A stretch of 64,000 nt of DNA, from the NCBI GenBank assembly GCA_010093485.1, contig MU001495.1, positions 2,555,711-2,619,710 of the forward strand, in the 5' to 3' direction. This document shows positions 11,945 to 22,176 of the stretch, in pieces. The DNA comes from Karstenula rhodostoma CBS 690.94. Lineage: Eukaryota; Ascomycota; Dothideomycetes; Pleosporales; Didymosphaeriaceae. The position numbers and the translations under genes were made by a program. Numbering within the stretch: position 1 is the stretch's first letter; each line of letters starts with the position of its first letter. The notes beneath the pieces are model-generated. The model had not been told where the DNA came from and searched no databases. It saw only the letters and a list, made by a program, of their open reading frames with translations.

Positions 11945-12266
11945 GGCAGGAGCGGTGCTAGCAGCTCATGTACGCAGGCGTGCGGCGGACAGCGCAGGAC
12001 ATGGCACGGGGGAGGGCGTGTCTGGACTGGATCTGGCAGGGAGCGTCGGGCGATGCGATGGGGGTGCGGACGGGACGGGGGGGATGCAGCAGGGCAAGGC
12101 TAAGGCTGAGCACGACGGCTCAGCACAGAGCAAGATCACGGCTGGGCGGCGCGGCAATGGCAGGCAGCGAGGGCCGCGTATCTGGTATTACCTAGGGGGG
12201 TTGTTTACTGCTGACGCCCAGGGATGTAGCAATGCGCAAATATGGTCGGCAGGCTGCAGCAGTGCA

Positions 12267-12301
12267 GCTGATGGCTGATGGCTGATGGCTGATGGCTGAT
12301 G
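12267..12301. repeat. tandem repeat, five copies of GCTGATG
   Basis: Five perfect head-to-tail copies of a 7-nt unit lie in the 616-bp divergent promoter region between the Sec7-PH gene and ECM14. It is likely a length-variable microsatellite. The rest of 11945-12560 shows no gene. Confidence 0.9.
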
Positions 12302-12560
12302 GGTCGTTGCGGGCCTCCCTCCCAGACTAGATACTAGAGAGATACCACCGCCCGGCGCGGCCCTTCCACGTTCCAAGCGACTGGGACGGGGGGGGGAGGC
12401 GATGGAAGCCCGCCAAGCAAGCCAGCCTCCGCCAGCTACCCAAGCTCCATTCACCCTGCCAGGCACGCGACAATGCCCGTGGCCTCCCCCATCGCCAACG
12501 CCCACGCCCCCCGCAGGCGCATTGCCGTCTGAACTCCCACTGATTGCCCGTCCCTTCGCC

Positions 12561-14262
12561 ATGCGCCGGCCGACCTGTGCCGTGCTGAGCCTGCTGCTCC
12601 TGTGTCCCTCGCTCATCGCCGCCGCCCCACACGATTCCGTACCGAGCCACCACGACCCCAGCCATACCCCGCGGCCATGGCGGAAGCTGTCCGACGCCAT
12701 CATCAGGAAGGTCTGGGGCCTGCCGGACGCGCAGAAGAGCTTGCCTGTCGACGCAGGAGCTGCGCGAGGGACCCCCGGTCGTGATGTCGTCGCCCGCTAT
12801 CGCGACGACGTAGTGTTGCGCTTCACCATCACCACCCCCGACGAGGCCGACGCCCTCGCCGACGCCGCAGATGTACTGTTCCTCGATGTGTGGGAGTTCA
12901 ATTCGGACTGGGTCGACATCAGGATAGCAAAGGACGTGGTATGCCGCATTCCACCCGTATGAACTGGCTGCCCACTAACATCCCCAGCTACCCTCCCTGC
13001 TCGGCCTCCTGCCACCCTCGCTCCAAACCGCCCACGTCCCTCTCATGCAACATCTCGAACTTGCCCAAGCCATCTTCTCCTCCTACCCAGCCCCATCCGG
13101 AACCCAACCACACGCTGACGACGACTCATATTCGCCGAATCTCAAGCCCTCGCCCCGCCTGGGAGGCAAAGGCCACCCCTTCTTCCAGGACTACCAGCCC
13201 CTCTCTGTCATTAACCCATGGATGAGCCTCATGGCCTCCATGTTCACCACCCACGTCCGCCGCATCCACGTCGGCGTATCCTACGAAGGCCGCGACATCC
13301 CCGCCCTCCGCGTCGGCGTCCACCCCACCAACGCCCAGCAACGAGTCCTTCCCCGCCGCACCGTCCTCATCGTCGGCGGCTCCCACGCCCGCGAATGGAT
13401 CTCCACCTCCACCGTCAACTACCTCGCCTGGACGCTCATCAACTCGTACGGCAAAGACCGCGAAATCACCCGCCTCCTCGAGCAGTTCGACTTCGTCTTC
13501 GTCCCCACGCTCAACCCCGACGGCTACGTCTACTCGTGGGAGACGGACCGTCTGTGGCGCAAGAACCGCCAGCCGACCTCCCTCCGCTTCTGCAAGGGCA
13601 TCGACCTCGACCGCAGCTACGCCTTCCAGTGGGACGGCGACGCCAAGCCGACGAACCCCTGCTCCGAGTCCTTCCCCGGCGACGCGCCCTTCGCCGGCAT
13701 CGAAGCCCAGCGCTTCGCCGACTGGGCCCGCAACGAAACCGACCACAACAACGTCGAGTTCGTCGGCTTCTTCGACCTGCACTCCTACAGCCAGCAGATC
13801 CTCTACCCATACTCGTACACGTGCGACGAGGAGCCGCCCGCCATCGAGGACCTCGAGGAACTCGCCATGGGCCTTGCCAAGGCCATCCGCACCTCCCGGC
13901 GCGGCCACGCCTACAAAGTCACGTCGGCCTGCGAGGGCAACGTCGCGCTCACCGGCTCCAAGAAAAAAATCTTCCCCCGCATCGAGTCCGCCGGCGGCTC
14001 CGCCCTCGACTGGTTCTACCACGAACTCAAGGTCAAGTACAGCTTCCAGATTAAGCTGCGCGATACGGGTAGCTATGGGTTTTTGCTGCCTAGGGATAAC
14101 ATCGTGCCCACGGGGAATGAGGTGTTGGAGGCGGTGTTGTATCTGGGGCGGTTTATGCTCGGCGAGGTGGGCGTGTTGGAGGGGGCGCCGAGTCGGGATG
14201 TGGAGGGTGGGTCGGTGGCGGAGAAGGAGAAGGAGAAGGAGGGCGAGCAAATCGAGCTGTAA
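12561..14262 (+). CDS. ECM14: ECM14-like M14 metallocarboxypeptidase homologue (predicted inactive)
   Basis: Proposed join 12561..12938, 12988..14262, giving 550 residues. A signal peptide ([20 protein letters not shown]) is followed by a propeptide and a zinc carboxypeptidase domain. The 49-nt intron joins IRIAKDV to [10 protein letters not shown] in phase. Zinc ligands are kept: His and Glu in [10 protein letters not shown], His in FFDLHSYSQ. Two catalytic positions differ from active carboxypeptidases: the substrate-binding Asn-Arg is Asp-Arg (GIDLDRSY), and the general-base Glu of ELRDTG is Lys ([11 protein letters not shown]). This is the known pattern of Ecm14, which is regarded as a pseudoenzyme of the vacuole or cell wall. 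The C terminus ends in a Glu/Lys-rich tail. Confidence 0.9.
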
Positions 14263-14495
14263 ACTACCATGGCAAAGGTGCCGTTTTTTTTTTTTTTTTT
14301 CGCTTGTGCAGTACTCGTTCTTGATACCACGTCCGTCTATCCCTTTAGCGGTCTTAATTCATTACTTCTTTCTCAAACCCCCCCCCCCCCTTTTTCTTCG
14401 CACTTCTCTTCCGGGGCCCTCTCTGCCACGTTCTTCCCTCCTTTCTTTGGCTGCCGAGGGGAGTCGTTGGGTTGGGCAGGGGGGGCGAGGGGGGG
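14263..14495. other. ECM14 3' region with homopolymer runs
   Basis: Contains a T run of about 18 at 14284-14301, a C run near 14378-14390, and G-rich tracts up to 14495. No gene is visible. Homopolymer lengths here may be unreliable in the assembly. Confidence 0.6.
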
Positions 14496-14520
14496 CACGT
14501 GACCCTTCTGAGGTCACGTG
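14496..14520. promoter_or_regulatory. inverted repeat CACGTGACC / GGTCACGTG
   Basis: Two perfect 9-nt arms separated by 7 nt, each containing a CACGTG E-box, lie about 45 bp upstream of the first TATA box of array 1. CACGTG is the core site of bHLH regulators such as Pho4 or Cbf1 in fungi. Its position suggests an upstream activating site for the array, which is inference. Confidence 0.55.
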
Positions 14521-14564
14521 CAGTCCTAACCACCTAGCCGAAGCTACTTCGACTCGACTGGGGA

Positions 14565-15000
14565 TATATAAACGCTTGGATTAGCGATAACAGCTGCTTC
14601 TTTACACGACATCTGCCTGGGGCGGCGTGGGTGGGGACTAAAACACGAAGATGGGTGGTGCATGGGTGGGGGACTAAAAAAATGAAAGAAGACAGGGTGA
14701 TGTGGGAGTGGGAGTGAGCGGGGGTTGGGGGACTAAAAGCGCTGGGGTTCCTTCACATGGGGGTGGGAGGTGTGTGGGGACTAAAACCCTTCAAGACTGG
14801 TCGTTATGGGTGTGGGTGGGAGTGTGGTGTGCATGGGGACTGAAAAGTCGACGTAAAGGCAACCGATGTGTGGGTTTGGCGACTAAAGCCCTTCAAGACT
14901 GGTCGTTGTGGGTGTGGGTGTGGTATGCGTGGGGACTAAAAGCCCTGGACAGCGATTTCATGGGAGTGAGCGGGTGTGCTTGGGGACTAAAAACATTACC
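14565..15000 (+). repeat. array 1 module 1
   Basis: TATATAAA at 14565 is followed by leader TTTACACGACATC and eight CTAAAA-type repeat ends, at 14638, 14674, 14733, 14781, 14840 (CTGAAAA), 14883 (CTAAAG), 14936 and 14987. Spacers, in order, are 14644..14661, 14680..14699, 14739..14756, 14787..14805, 14847..14865, 14889..14907 and 14942..14959 (18, 20, 18, 19, 19, 19, 18 nt). The fourth and sixth are identical: CCCTTCAAGACTGGTCGTT. At the sixth the following ATG is GTG. The chain ends after 14992, where no ATG follows at the expected distance. Confidence 0.75.
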
Positions 15001-15040
15001 TCTTCATTATACCTGGCGTTAGGGAGGGGAGGGGAGGTAT

Positions 15041-15334
15041 GTGACACTTCGCAGACCTTGGGACCACGCCATCCGAACGTCCATCGACCAACATAGTGAT
15101 TGGCGACGAATCACACGCGGTGAAGAATATGGACACGCAGTTGCACAAAGCTTTCCGATTTATATCGACTGGAGCGCATTATACCGTCCTGATGACCGCC
15201 ACGCCCTACCTCTGAATGTGCAAGAACGCGGTCGGGTTACCAAGCAGGTCAAGGCACGCAAGGGTCCAAAAGATGCCGAGTATTCGACTGCAGCGCCCAA
15301 GAAATCCGGCAAAGGCGGCAGGAAGAAGAGGTAG
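15041..15334 (+). pseudogene. gene-like fragment inside array 1, no ATG
   Basis: An open frame of 97 codons that looks unlike the surrounding repeats: it ends KARKGPKDAEYSTAAPKKSGKGGRKKR-like, that is Lys/Gly-rich, and has a balanced composition. It has no ATG, only a GTG at its start, so either a 5' exon is missing or it is a relic. Directly downstream, 15320-15393 carries an imperfect tandem duplication of about 40 nt (GTAGTGAGTGGGTATCTGCC and its diverged copy). No family recognised. Confidence 0.25.
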
Positions 15335-15728
15335 TGAGTGGGTATCTGCCCGGCAGGCAAGAAGAAGAGACAGTGAGTGGTATCTGCCTGGCAGTATGAT
15401 TCACCTCTTATATTATGGTGTAATGGACATTGAGTCCACACGGTTATAGTCTAATGGACATTGCCTTCCCCAACTTATTTAAAGATAAAGCAGCTATAGG
15501 AAATGCACAGCGCTTAATCTATACCTAGGTAGCGATCCAGCGCGATTATCGATTATCATGCGAAGTCCGGTACGGGCCCAATAAGGACAGATCCCGAATC
15601 CACTCACTAAAGCACCTGATACCCTTATCCCGCTGCGTTCGAGTACAGCGCGGAAGATTAAGAAATGCACGACCTGTACTTCCAGCGCTATCTGAAAGAC
15701 ATTGCTGTACCTAGTGCACGAGTGGGGG

Positions 15729-16240
15729 TATATAAACGCTTGGGATGGTGCTGAGGTATTCTTCTTCTTCGCGCTATTTCTCTGTCTGGGGGTCTAAAAT
15801 CAGGTGGGAGTGGGTTGGGTTGGGGTGGCTAGGGGACTAAGAAATTATCTCGAGAGCAATTCATGTGGGAGTGGAGTGGAGTGGAGTGGCAGACTACAAT
15901 CCGAACGAAAGGCAGCAGATGAGAGGGGCAGGATGTGCGTGGGGACTCAAAAGGACTTTGGGATAAATTGTATGGGTGCGGTTTGGCGGACTAAACGCCC
16001 TAGAAAGAAATTCTCATGAGAGTGGGAGGTGCGTGGGGATTCAAAGGGATTTTGGATCAGCTGTATGGGTGTGGGTGTGGTGTGGTGTGGTGGAGGAGTG
16101 TTTGTGGGGACTCAAACAGATTTTGGATCCGCCATATGGGAGTGGAAAAGCCTCACCCAGTACAATGATGTGGGAGGGGTTTGTCTGGGGTCAAAAGTGC
16201 AGCTCTCCAGGTTATACAACAACTACTATGGTAGTGTCCT
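15729..16240 (+). repeat. array 1 module 2
   Basis: TATATAAACGCTTGGGA at 15729 shares 13 nt after the TATA start with module 1. After the C/T-rich leader come repeat ends at 15794 (CTAAAA), then CTAAGAA, ACTCAAAA, ACTAAAC, ATTCAAA, ACTCAAA and GTCAAAA. Four consecutive spacers measure 19 nt: 15953..15971, 15997..16015, 16046..16064 and 16117..16135. The third and fourth share the core ATTTTGGATC, so spacers can be related within a module. Confidence 0.7.
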
Positions 16241-16380
16241 TATAGACTCAAAGTTTCAGTACAACACGCTCATGTGGGGCGAGGGGGGCTGAGACTGGCG
16301 ATGGCCTGGGCGGAGGGAGACTGCGGACTGGAAAAGGTTAGGAAAGACAATGATGTGGGAATTCCACCGCCGTTTGGGCT

Positions 16381-17060
16381 CTAAACGGCCTAGCACGACC
16401 GTACATGGGAGGGAGTGCCCTTGGGGACCAAATCACGCGACATGCAACCTGATGTGGGGGTCATGTGCCAATGGTCTAGAATCGAACTGATCGAGAAATT
16501 ATATATTGTAGAGATTCACTATGAGGTAGGGCATCGTGTGGAAAGTGCGTGGAACTAAAAATGAGTTCCATATTTGTTATGTGGAGTGGGGACTAAAAAG
16601 CATCCCAACCGGACGCCATGTGGGAGGTGTGTGTCTGGAGACTGAAAATTGTCCTGTGTGGAGACAATAGGAGATATACGTGGCGACAAAGAATGGCTTC
16701 ACGAGGATATAGAGTTGGAGCGGGGTGGGGGACGGAACGACGTCGATCCTTCATCATGGGTGTTTGGGACCAAGATACGGAATGTATACCTGATGTGCGG
16801 TGGGTTCGTGGGGACTGAATGGGAACCAGCTACCTGTCACGTTGGTGGGAGTCTGACGTGTTCGAAGACCATACCGTCATAGTTGCGTTGTTATGGGACG
16901 TGCGCGTGCGGTGGGAGAGGTGTGCGCTACTAAAGCTTATCGAGAACAGTACCATGTGACCGAGAGACATAACAGCGCACCTAGTTCTCCTGTTGCGGGT
17001 CTCTCCACACTACCTTCTCTTCTGGGTGGGAGACTAAAAACTCCTTTGCTTAAACCTTAT
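16381..17060 (+). repeat. array 1, central repeats
   Basis: Repeat ends CTAAA (16381), ACCAAA (16427), ACTAAAA (16554 and 16592) and ACTAAAA (17033) are followed by spacers 16386..16404 (19), 16433..16451 (19), 16561..16578 (18), 16599..16617 (19) and 17040..17058 (19), each ending directly before ATG. Around 16650-16950 the units are degenerate (GACGGAA, GACTGAA). A leader-like CCACACTACCTTCTCTTCTG at 17005-17027 precedes the last unit, without a clear TATA box. Confidence 0.65.
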
Positions 17061-17311
17061 GGGCGCTTTTATAGGTGTGGCCTGTAGGACTAAAAGTCAA
17101 ATTCCTAGGAACAATGTCGAGGGACGTGTAAATGGACTACAAGAATATCGACAGCATCGACATGTGGGGGGTACATATAGGGACTTAAGAGAATCCTTCC
17201 TTTTGTAATCCGGGATGTACCTGCTGAGAGGACAATATTCGAACCCAACACCTTATGAGAGAATCCTGCGGTAGCGGTCTGCAGGATGGCAAGGTTATCT
17301 AAATCCGATTC

Positions 17312-18060
17312 TATATATTTGCAAGAAATATGAACACCTGGCCCACCACAGCTGGAGTCTCTTCTTCGCACTGCTTCCAAGGTGCTTGTCTTCTTTAGGG
17401 TGGGATACTAAAACCTCGGGGAAGACGATGTCATGGGTGTGTGGTCTGGGGGACTAAAACGTTAGAACAGGAACCTTGATGTGGGAGGTGCGCAAGAAAA
17501 CACAACATCAAATCTATGTGGGAGGTTTGCAAAGTCTCACCTCATACTTTCGACGCGCGTGGTGCACGTGGAACCAAATAACACCGAGCATACCCAGATA
17601 TGCGTTTCGCGCGTGCGGACTGAAACACGAGACCTTGGTCAGTGTGGACTCTCGGGAGTAGGCTCTGGGCCCGACAGGGATGACATATGCATGTCTTTTG
17701 ACATGAATCGCAGACACATAAATCCATTGATGTCTGCAGATATGCTTTTCCTTGCACTATACTACTTCCTCCGGTAGGGAGACCAAAACTCTTCTATTGA
17801 CAGCGAATGGTGTTGCGCGTGCTGTGGTGACTAAAAGTAACCTTGGTAGCGCACATGGGGTGACTGTTCCGTGGGGGTCTAAAAGGCACCAGAGAAAACC
17901 TGGATATGCGAGGTGTGTGTGTGGGAACTAAGATATTCGCGAAGTTGGCCTATGCGAGAAGTGTCGGTGTGAGGGACTAAAAGCTCGGAGGTAGCAGGGC
18001 CTGTATGAAGACTAAAACCTCATCGAAATGCCTCCATGCTGGAGTCGCGCGTAGGCGCGG
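17312..18060 (+). repeat. array 1, distal modules
   Basis: TATATATTT at 17312 precedes a C/T-rich leader and repeats at 17408 and 17454, with 19-nt spacers 17414..17432 and 17460..17478. Further units near 17783-18036 give spacers 17789..17806 (18), 17837..17854 (18), 17933..17951 (19), 17983..18004 (22) and 18018..18035 (18). The repeat bodies here are rich in GTGTG. Confidence 0.65.
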
Positions 18061-18852
18061 GCAGAGAAACTGGCTGTCGCCACCGCTATATAAGTTTACC
18101 TGGAGCATGATATATCGCAACTCGGGTCATTTGAATCTGCCCCAGCACGACTCGCCTCTATATAAATACGCGGTTCTTTGCAGCTATAGTCTCTTTTACA
18201 CTACCCTTCTCTTCCCCGGATAGGGAGCTAGAAATCATGGAGAGATTCATGGGCGTAGCCTGGGGACTGAAAGGGATAGACAACATAATATGGAAGGGAG
18301 AGGGACTAAAGGTTTGCAATGGGCGATTCGATGAGAGTAGATGTGATGCTTGGATAGAACACAGATAAGAACGACTTATATTAGATGGATGTTTTTAGGA
18401 CCAAAATATGGCTACCATCATCTCTTGGCAAACGCGCGTGAGATCGAAATCCCACTTAACGCGGGACCGTATGGCCCTAGGCGAGAGCGTGAGCAAGTTC
18501 AAGGTCATCGTAAACATCTCGGATTCACTAAGGGGGCATATAAATGCTTTACGGTCTGCCTCTACATTCTCAAGCTGCTCCCTCCCTCCTTGAGGATTGG
18601 GACTAAAAGATCCGTACAGCATTACCATGTTCTGTCCCGCAGGTATCAACCTTTGATCTAGATTTTGGAACGTCTATAAGAGAGTGGGCTGGACTTGGGG
18701 GGACTAAACCGTAATGAACCGCATGCCATGGGTGGTGCTCGTGGCGGGGCTAAAGTTCCAGGTGCTGCGGTTTCATGGGAACGCTTGAGCGAGAAGGGTT
18801 GCAAGCCGAGTCGAGCAAGAGCATCGAAACATAATTTGACATAATTCCTAGG

Positions 18853-18863
18853 TATATATAAAA
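18853..18863 (+). promoter_or_regulatory. TATA box of a late array 1 module
   Basis: TATATATAAAA is followed, about 25 nt on, by the initiator-like CCTCACACTATCATC and, 20 nt later, by GGGGACTAAAAG. The same TATA, C/T leader, CACACTATC, GACTAAAA order recurs across both arrays. Confidence 0.65.
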
Positions 18864-19200
18864 GGCTTTGGTCCACAGCATAGTATTCCTCACACTATCA
18901 TCTCGTCAGTGGGGACTAAAAGTGGCGATGGGAACGCTTCATAAGTGTGCCCAGGGGGCTGAAACCCACGTGGAATCCAACCACGTGAGATAAATATGCG
19001 AGAAAGAAACTTTACGATCTGGGACACGTGAAATGCGCGAGGTGTGCGTCTAGAGACTGAAACCTGGGTGGAGAAACTTTCTTTTGGGAGGAATGTTAAG
19101 GAACCAAAAGAAGCGACAGCGAGATTATATAGGAACTTCGTGTACGGAAACCATAGCAGCACTACTAGCCCAGCATATAGGAGGCGTGTGGACTAAAATA

Positions 19201-19614
19201 AAGTACGTACCTATAGAGCTATAGGGGTGCCACATCGTCATATACGATATATAAGGTCTAGACTGCAATGTCTAGATATTGGAAGGCCACGTAAACATGT
19301 TTCCCTAAATCTGCATGTCGAAGAACACTCCACAACGTGGATCAAGAACTTGAGGAGTATCAATTCATCAGAGTGTCGCATAGACGGGATTTTGAACATG
19401 CGGTGCCGAGAATTTCATGTGGAGTGTCTGCGAAACCCTTCATCGCTTATACCATGGGCACCCCCCGTGCATATTTTGCAACCCACATGCATCTACATGA
19501 ACAACAACCCCAGGCCGTAGATGAATGGCGTCACCACTAAAGCTTCTGCGAGCCAAAACTGGAAACACCAACGCCGAAACCGCGTCAAATCTCGCTCTAA
19601 GAAACAAAAAGATT
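19201..19614. other. degenerate end of array 1
   Basis: Short frames only. ATGTGGAG-like and ACTAAAG fragments suggest decayed repeat units up to about 19545. No gene called. Confidence 0.4.
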
Positions 19615-21375
19615 CTACATATCACCTTTAGATCCCCTTTTCTCCGGATTCCTCATCTCATTCAATAACTCCTTACTATGCATATCCATCGCAATCCTCA
19701 CGACACGCGCCGCTGCTTCCTCGCCCGTCTCTCCGGCGTCCACACTAGGCGCCACACGGTACTCGCCAAAGATACGCGCGAGCACAGCCACGAGTTCTAC
19801 CTGGGAGTAGCGTTTCCCGGGGCACACGTGCTGGCCGATAGCCCACGGCATGTAGCAGCTGTGCGTGTCCGGGAGCAAGGTTTCCCTGCCCAGATTCTCC
19901 CCCGGCGGGGCGTCGGTGACGATCCAGCGCCGGGGGTTCCAGGGGAGGGAGTCTGTGCCCCAGAAGTCCGGATGCGTTTGCATGGCGGACATGTTGAGAT
20001 GGATGGCCATGTGGAGCGGTAGTAGGACGTGTCGGCCGTTGATGGTGACTGCTTTGGTGGTGTCGCCTGTTGTCTTGATGAGCTGGCTGACGGGGTGGCA
20101 GAGGCGGAGTGTTTCCAGCTGGTGGTTGGTTAGATACAAACATAATTGTGACTGGGGGCGGTCTACCGTGATAGCCATGCACCGCTTCAGTTTGGGGAAG
20201 TTGTTGTAGGCTAGACCGTCAGCCGCGTAACACTCAACTTCCTCTGCAATCCAATCCTGGTACTCGGGGTGCGCGCTCAGGAAGAATATAGAGGTAGCCA
20301 AGGTTATGGAGGTCGTGTCCATGCCGGCGACTGCGTATATGAAGATGTTGCTAATAATCTCGTCTTCGGTGATGACGAAGCGGCGAAGGTGGTGGTAATC
20401 GGGGTTGTGTTCTTCGCACGCGCGAATCAGGGACGTGACTAGATTGCGCTTGGTCCTTGTCGGACCCCCGTGCTTAGCTCTTTCTTCGTCGATCATGTCC
20501 CTGACATATTTGCGGAAAGCTGGAACAGCTCTGCCAGCGCGTTTCAGGGTTGCGGGCATCCACCATGACTGCAGTGTCGACGACCCGAAGACGAGAATCG
20601 GGATGACGTTGTGGAGTATTCTTCTTATGGAGTCGCGATAAGGCAGAGACGCATCTTTTCCATCAATGACTTTTGAATGTCCTCTGGCCAGGGAGCCAGC
20701 GAACAGTGTTTTGGTGAGGACGTTGAGCGTCAGCAACTTTGTCTGCTCTGCAACAGTCCTCACCGGACCATCGGATTCCAGTGACTCTTGTATCATGGTG
20801 TCCGCTTGGACCAACGACTCTTGCCAGACCATCTCATCGATATCTGAAAACGCAACCATGGTCGCCTTGCGATGCTTCTGCCACTCTGGACCACCAGAGG
20901 TGAAGACATTCTTCCCGAAGACGCTGAGCATCTGCATCATACGTAAGTCTCTCGGGAAGCCTTTTCTCTGTTTCAATATCTCTTTGGCTACGTGAGGATC
21001 CGCAATGTAGAGTCGGTTGCCCCCTGGTGAAACCAAGATGAAAATGTTGCCGAGTTCGGTGTGAACTTTGTGCCGGTCGTTGGAAGCCCATCCAGGCGAA
21101 TAGAAGCGGGTGAAGCGGCCACTGCCAAAAGGCACCCGTCTACATATCGCAATGACGACATTGCCAGTGATGATCCACAGGGGATTCGTGGGCGTGATGT
21201 AGCGGATGAGTACCGGAAAACCGAGTCTTTTGGCTTTGACTAGGTTCACTGCAAGGTAGGCTGCCGACCAGAGACCGTAGAAAGCAATAACGAGAAAGAC
21301 AATAAGAAGTATCATGATCATCAATATCACGTGGTACAATAGAGGGACGAAAGAGATGTTGTGAGTCAAGGGCAT
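19615..21375 (-). CDS. cytochrome P450 monooxygenase
   Basis: Proposed join on the minus strand: exon 1 20167..21375, exon 2 19615..20118, giving 570 residues. The 48-nt intron (GTAGAC..CACCAG) is a multiple of three without a stop, so the frame reads through it; removing it places LETLRL directly after CMAIT and gives the K-helix ExxR (E405, R408). An N-terminal membrane anchor covers about 11-46. The I-helix reads AGMDTT (350-355), the PERF-like step is WNPRRW, and the heme loop is PWAIGQHVCPGKR with Cys502 as thiolate ligand. The usual Arg in GxRxC is His, as in several fungal families. It is an ER-anchored oxidase; substrate unknown. It leads a group with an exporter, a receptor-like 7TM protein and a second P450. 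Confidence 0.88.
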   Translation of the reverse strand: MPLTHNISFVPLLYHVILMIMILLIVFLVIAFYGLWSAAYLAVNLVKAKRLGFPVLIRYITPTNPLWIITGNVVIAICRRVPFGSGRFTRFYSPGWASNDRHKVHTELGNIFILVSPGGNRLYIADPHVAKEILKQRKGFPRDLRMMQMLSVFGKNVFTSGGPEWQKHRKATMVAFSDIDEMVWQESLVQADTMIQESLESDGPVRTVAEQTKLLTLNVLTKTLFAGSLARGHSKVIDGKDASLPYRDSIRRILHNVIPILVFGSSTLQSWWMPATLKRAGRAVPAFRKYVRDMIDEERAKHGGPTRTKRNLVTSLIRACEEHNPDYHHLRRFVITEDEIISNIFIYAVAGMDTTSITLATSIFFLSAHPEYQDWIAEEVECYAADGLAYNNFPKLKRCMAITVDRPQSQLCLYLTNHQLETLRLCHPVSQLIKTTGDTTKAVTINGRHVLLPLHMAIHLNMSAMQTHPDFWGTDSLPWNPRRWIVTDAPPGENLGRETLLPDTHSCYMPWAIGQHVCPGKRYSQVELVAVLARIFGEYRVAPSVDAGETGEEAAARVVRIAMDMHSKELLNEMRNPEKRGSKGDM

Positions 21376-22176
21376 CTCGGGCGTCAGGGAGGAGGTAGCC
21401 AGGTAAAGACCGGAACATACAATCCCCTCAGCCTAGACCTATGTTTCTCTAAATGACTTTGACTACAACTTTGAGTCCAAAAGCGTGTCGTGACAGCTGG
21501 ACACCATTCCAAAAGTTAGCTGACGGCCCATGTCGCACCCTTCAGCCTATCCAACCTGTCACAATGCCGATACGCCGCCACCCACCCACAGAAGGTGGCA
21601 GGACTGCAGCAAACAAGGCGTATTGTCAAGGGTAGAAGGCGCCAAAACGATCGCCGTAGTCCAGGCTCCGGGACCGTCCGCGCCTAGCGTGCCACACTTG
21701 CCGGGGGAGGATGCAACCGCTATCGAATTATGTACGGCGTTCTTATATGAATCACACTTGTGTACCATAACAAGTGAGATTTCTCGGCTAAAGATAATAG
21801 GTCCCGCTCGGGGACCGTATGTGAAATGCCAGTCACCCATTGACGCAGTCGCTTCTCGATCAGAATTCCAGGCCAGTACCACCTACATAGTCTTGCATGC
21901 TGACGTGAGATCATTGTCTCTTGCTGCATACCCGATAGTAGCTTGTGCCACAATCCTCGTTCACCGTATCTGTCCGAAGATGGTGAAATCTGCTTGTTTC
22001 ATTCAGCCCCGGATTACCGTGTTCTCACCAGCCTTAGGCATTTTACGTCAGAATGTCTCTTTGGGAGTGCACAAGAGCAAGGAATTACCCTGCCGCAAAT
22101 GTGTTATAGTTATCAGAACACTTTGTGCTTTTGACGCCGTCCTGGAAGAGCTTTCGTGTTCCTGTTTCTAAGCATG
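21376..22176. other. intergenic, P450 promoter and MFS 3' side
   Basis: Both neighbours are on the minus strand. A 213-codon plus-strand frame (21530-22171) has no domain character and is Cys- and Ser-rich without pattern, so it is not called. Confidence 0.5.

Larger units (their letters stand above)
14565..19200 (+). repeat. repeat array 1: ATG...CTAAAA repeats with 18-20 nt spacers
   Basis: A 4.6-kb head-to-tail array without convincing coding capacity. The repeat starts with ATG, continues with a G/T or G/A-rich stretch of variable length (for example GGGAGTGAGCGGGTG) and ends with GGGGACTAAAA or a variant (ACTGAAAA, ACCAAAA, ACTCAAA). Between the A run and the next ATG lies a non-conserved interval of 18-20 nt. 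Measured examples: 14787..14805, 14847..14865, 15953..15971, 15997..16015, 16046..16064, 16117..16135, 17414..17432 and 17460..17478 are all 19 nt. TATA boxes punctuate the array at 14565, 15729, 17312, 18087, 18159, 18539 and 18853. Translation gives only WGLK/GTK-type repeats broken by TAA. It is not a CRISPR array: repeats are inexact and the host is a eukaryote. Function unknown. Confidence 0.8.

Noticed and set aside
10767..12278. Long plus-strand frames antisense to the Sec7-PH gene
   Set aside because: They are shadows of a GC-rich, Ser/Pro-rich coding region; composition is atypical and no domain is present.
13126..14250. A 374-codon minus-strand frame antisense to ECM14
   Set aside because: Val/Glu/Gly/Ala-rich shadow frame caused by C-ending codons on the other strand.
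14702..15022. A 106-codon frame through array 1 with repeated WGLK and CVGTK peptides, and similar frames at 15976-16292 and 16618-16882
   Set aside because: The peptide repeats are only the GGGGACTAAAA motif read in two frames; the third frame has TAA in the same motif. The variable spacers are not codon-preserving (18, 19 and 20 nt), so no reading frame is kept through the array.
17205..17260. A tRNA-like B-box on the minus strand (GGGTTCGAATA)
   Set aside because: No A-box at the right distance and no cloverleaf arms could be formed.
21530..22171. A 213-codon plus-strand frame between the P450 and MFS genes
   Set aside because: No recognisable domain, membrane or signal features, and no supporting splice or promoter signals.
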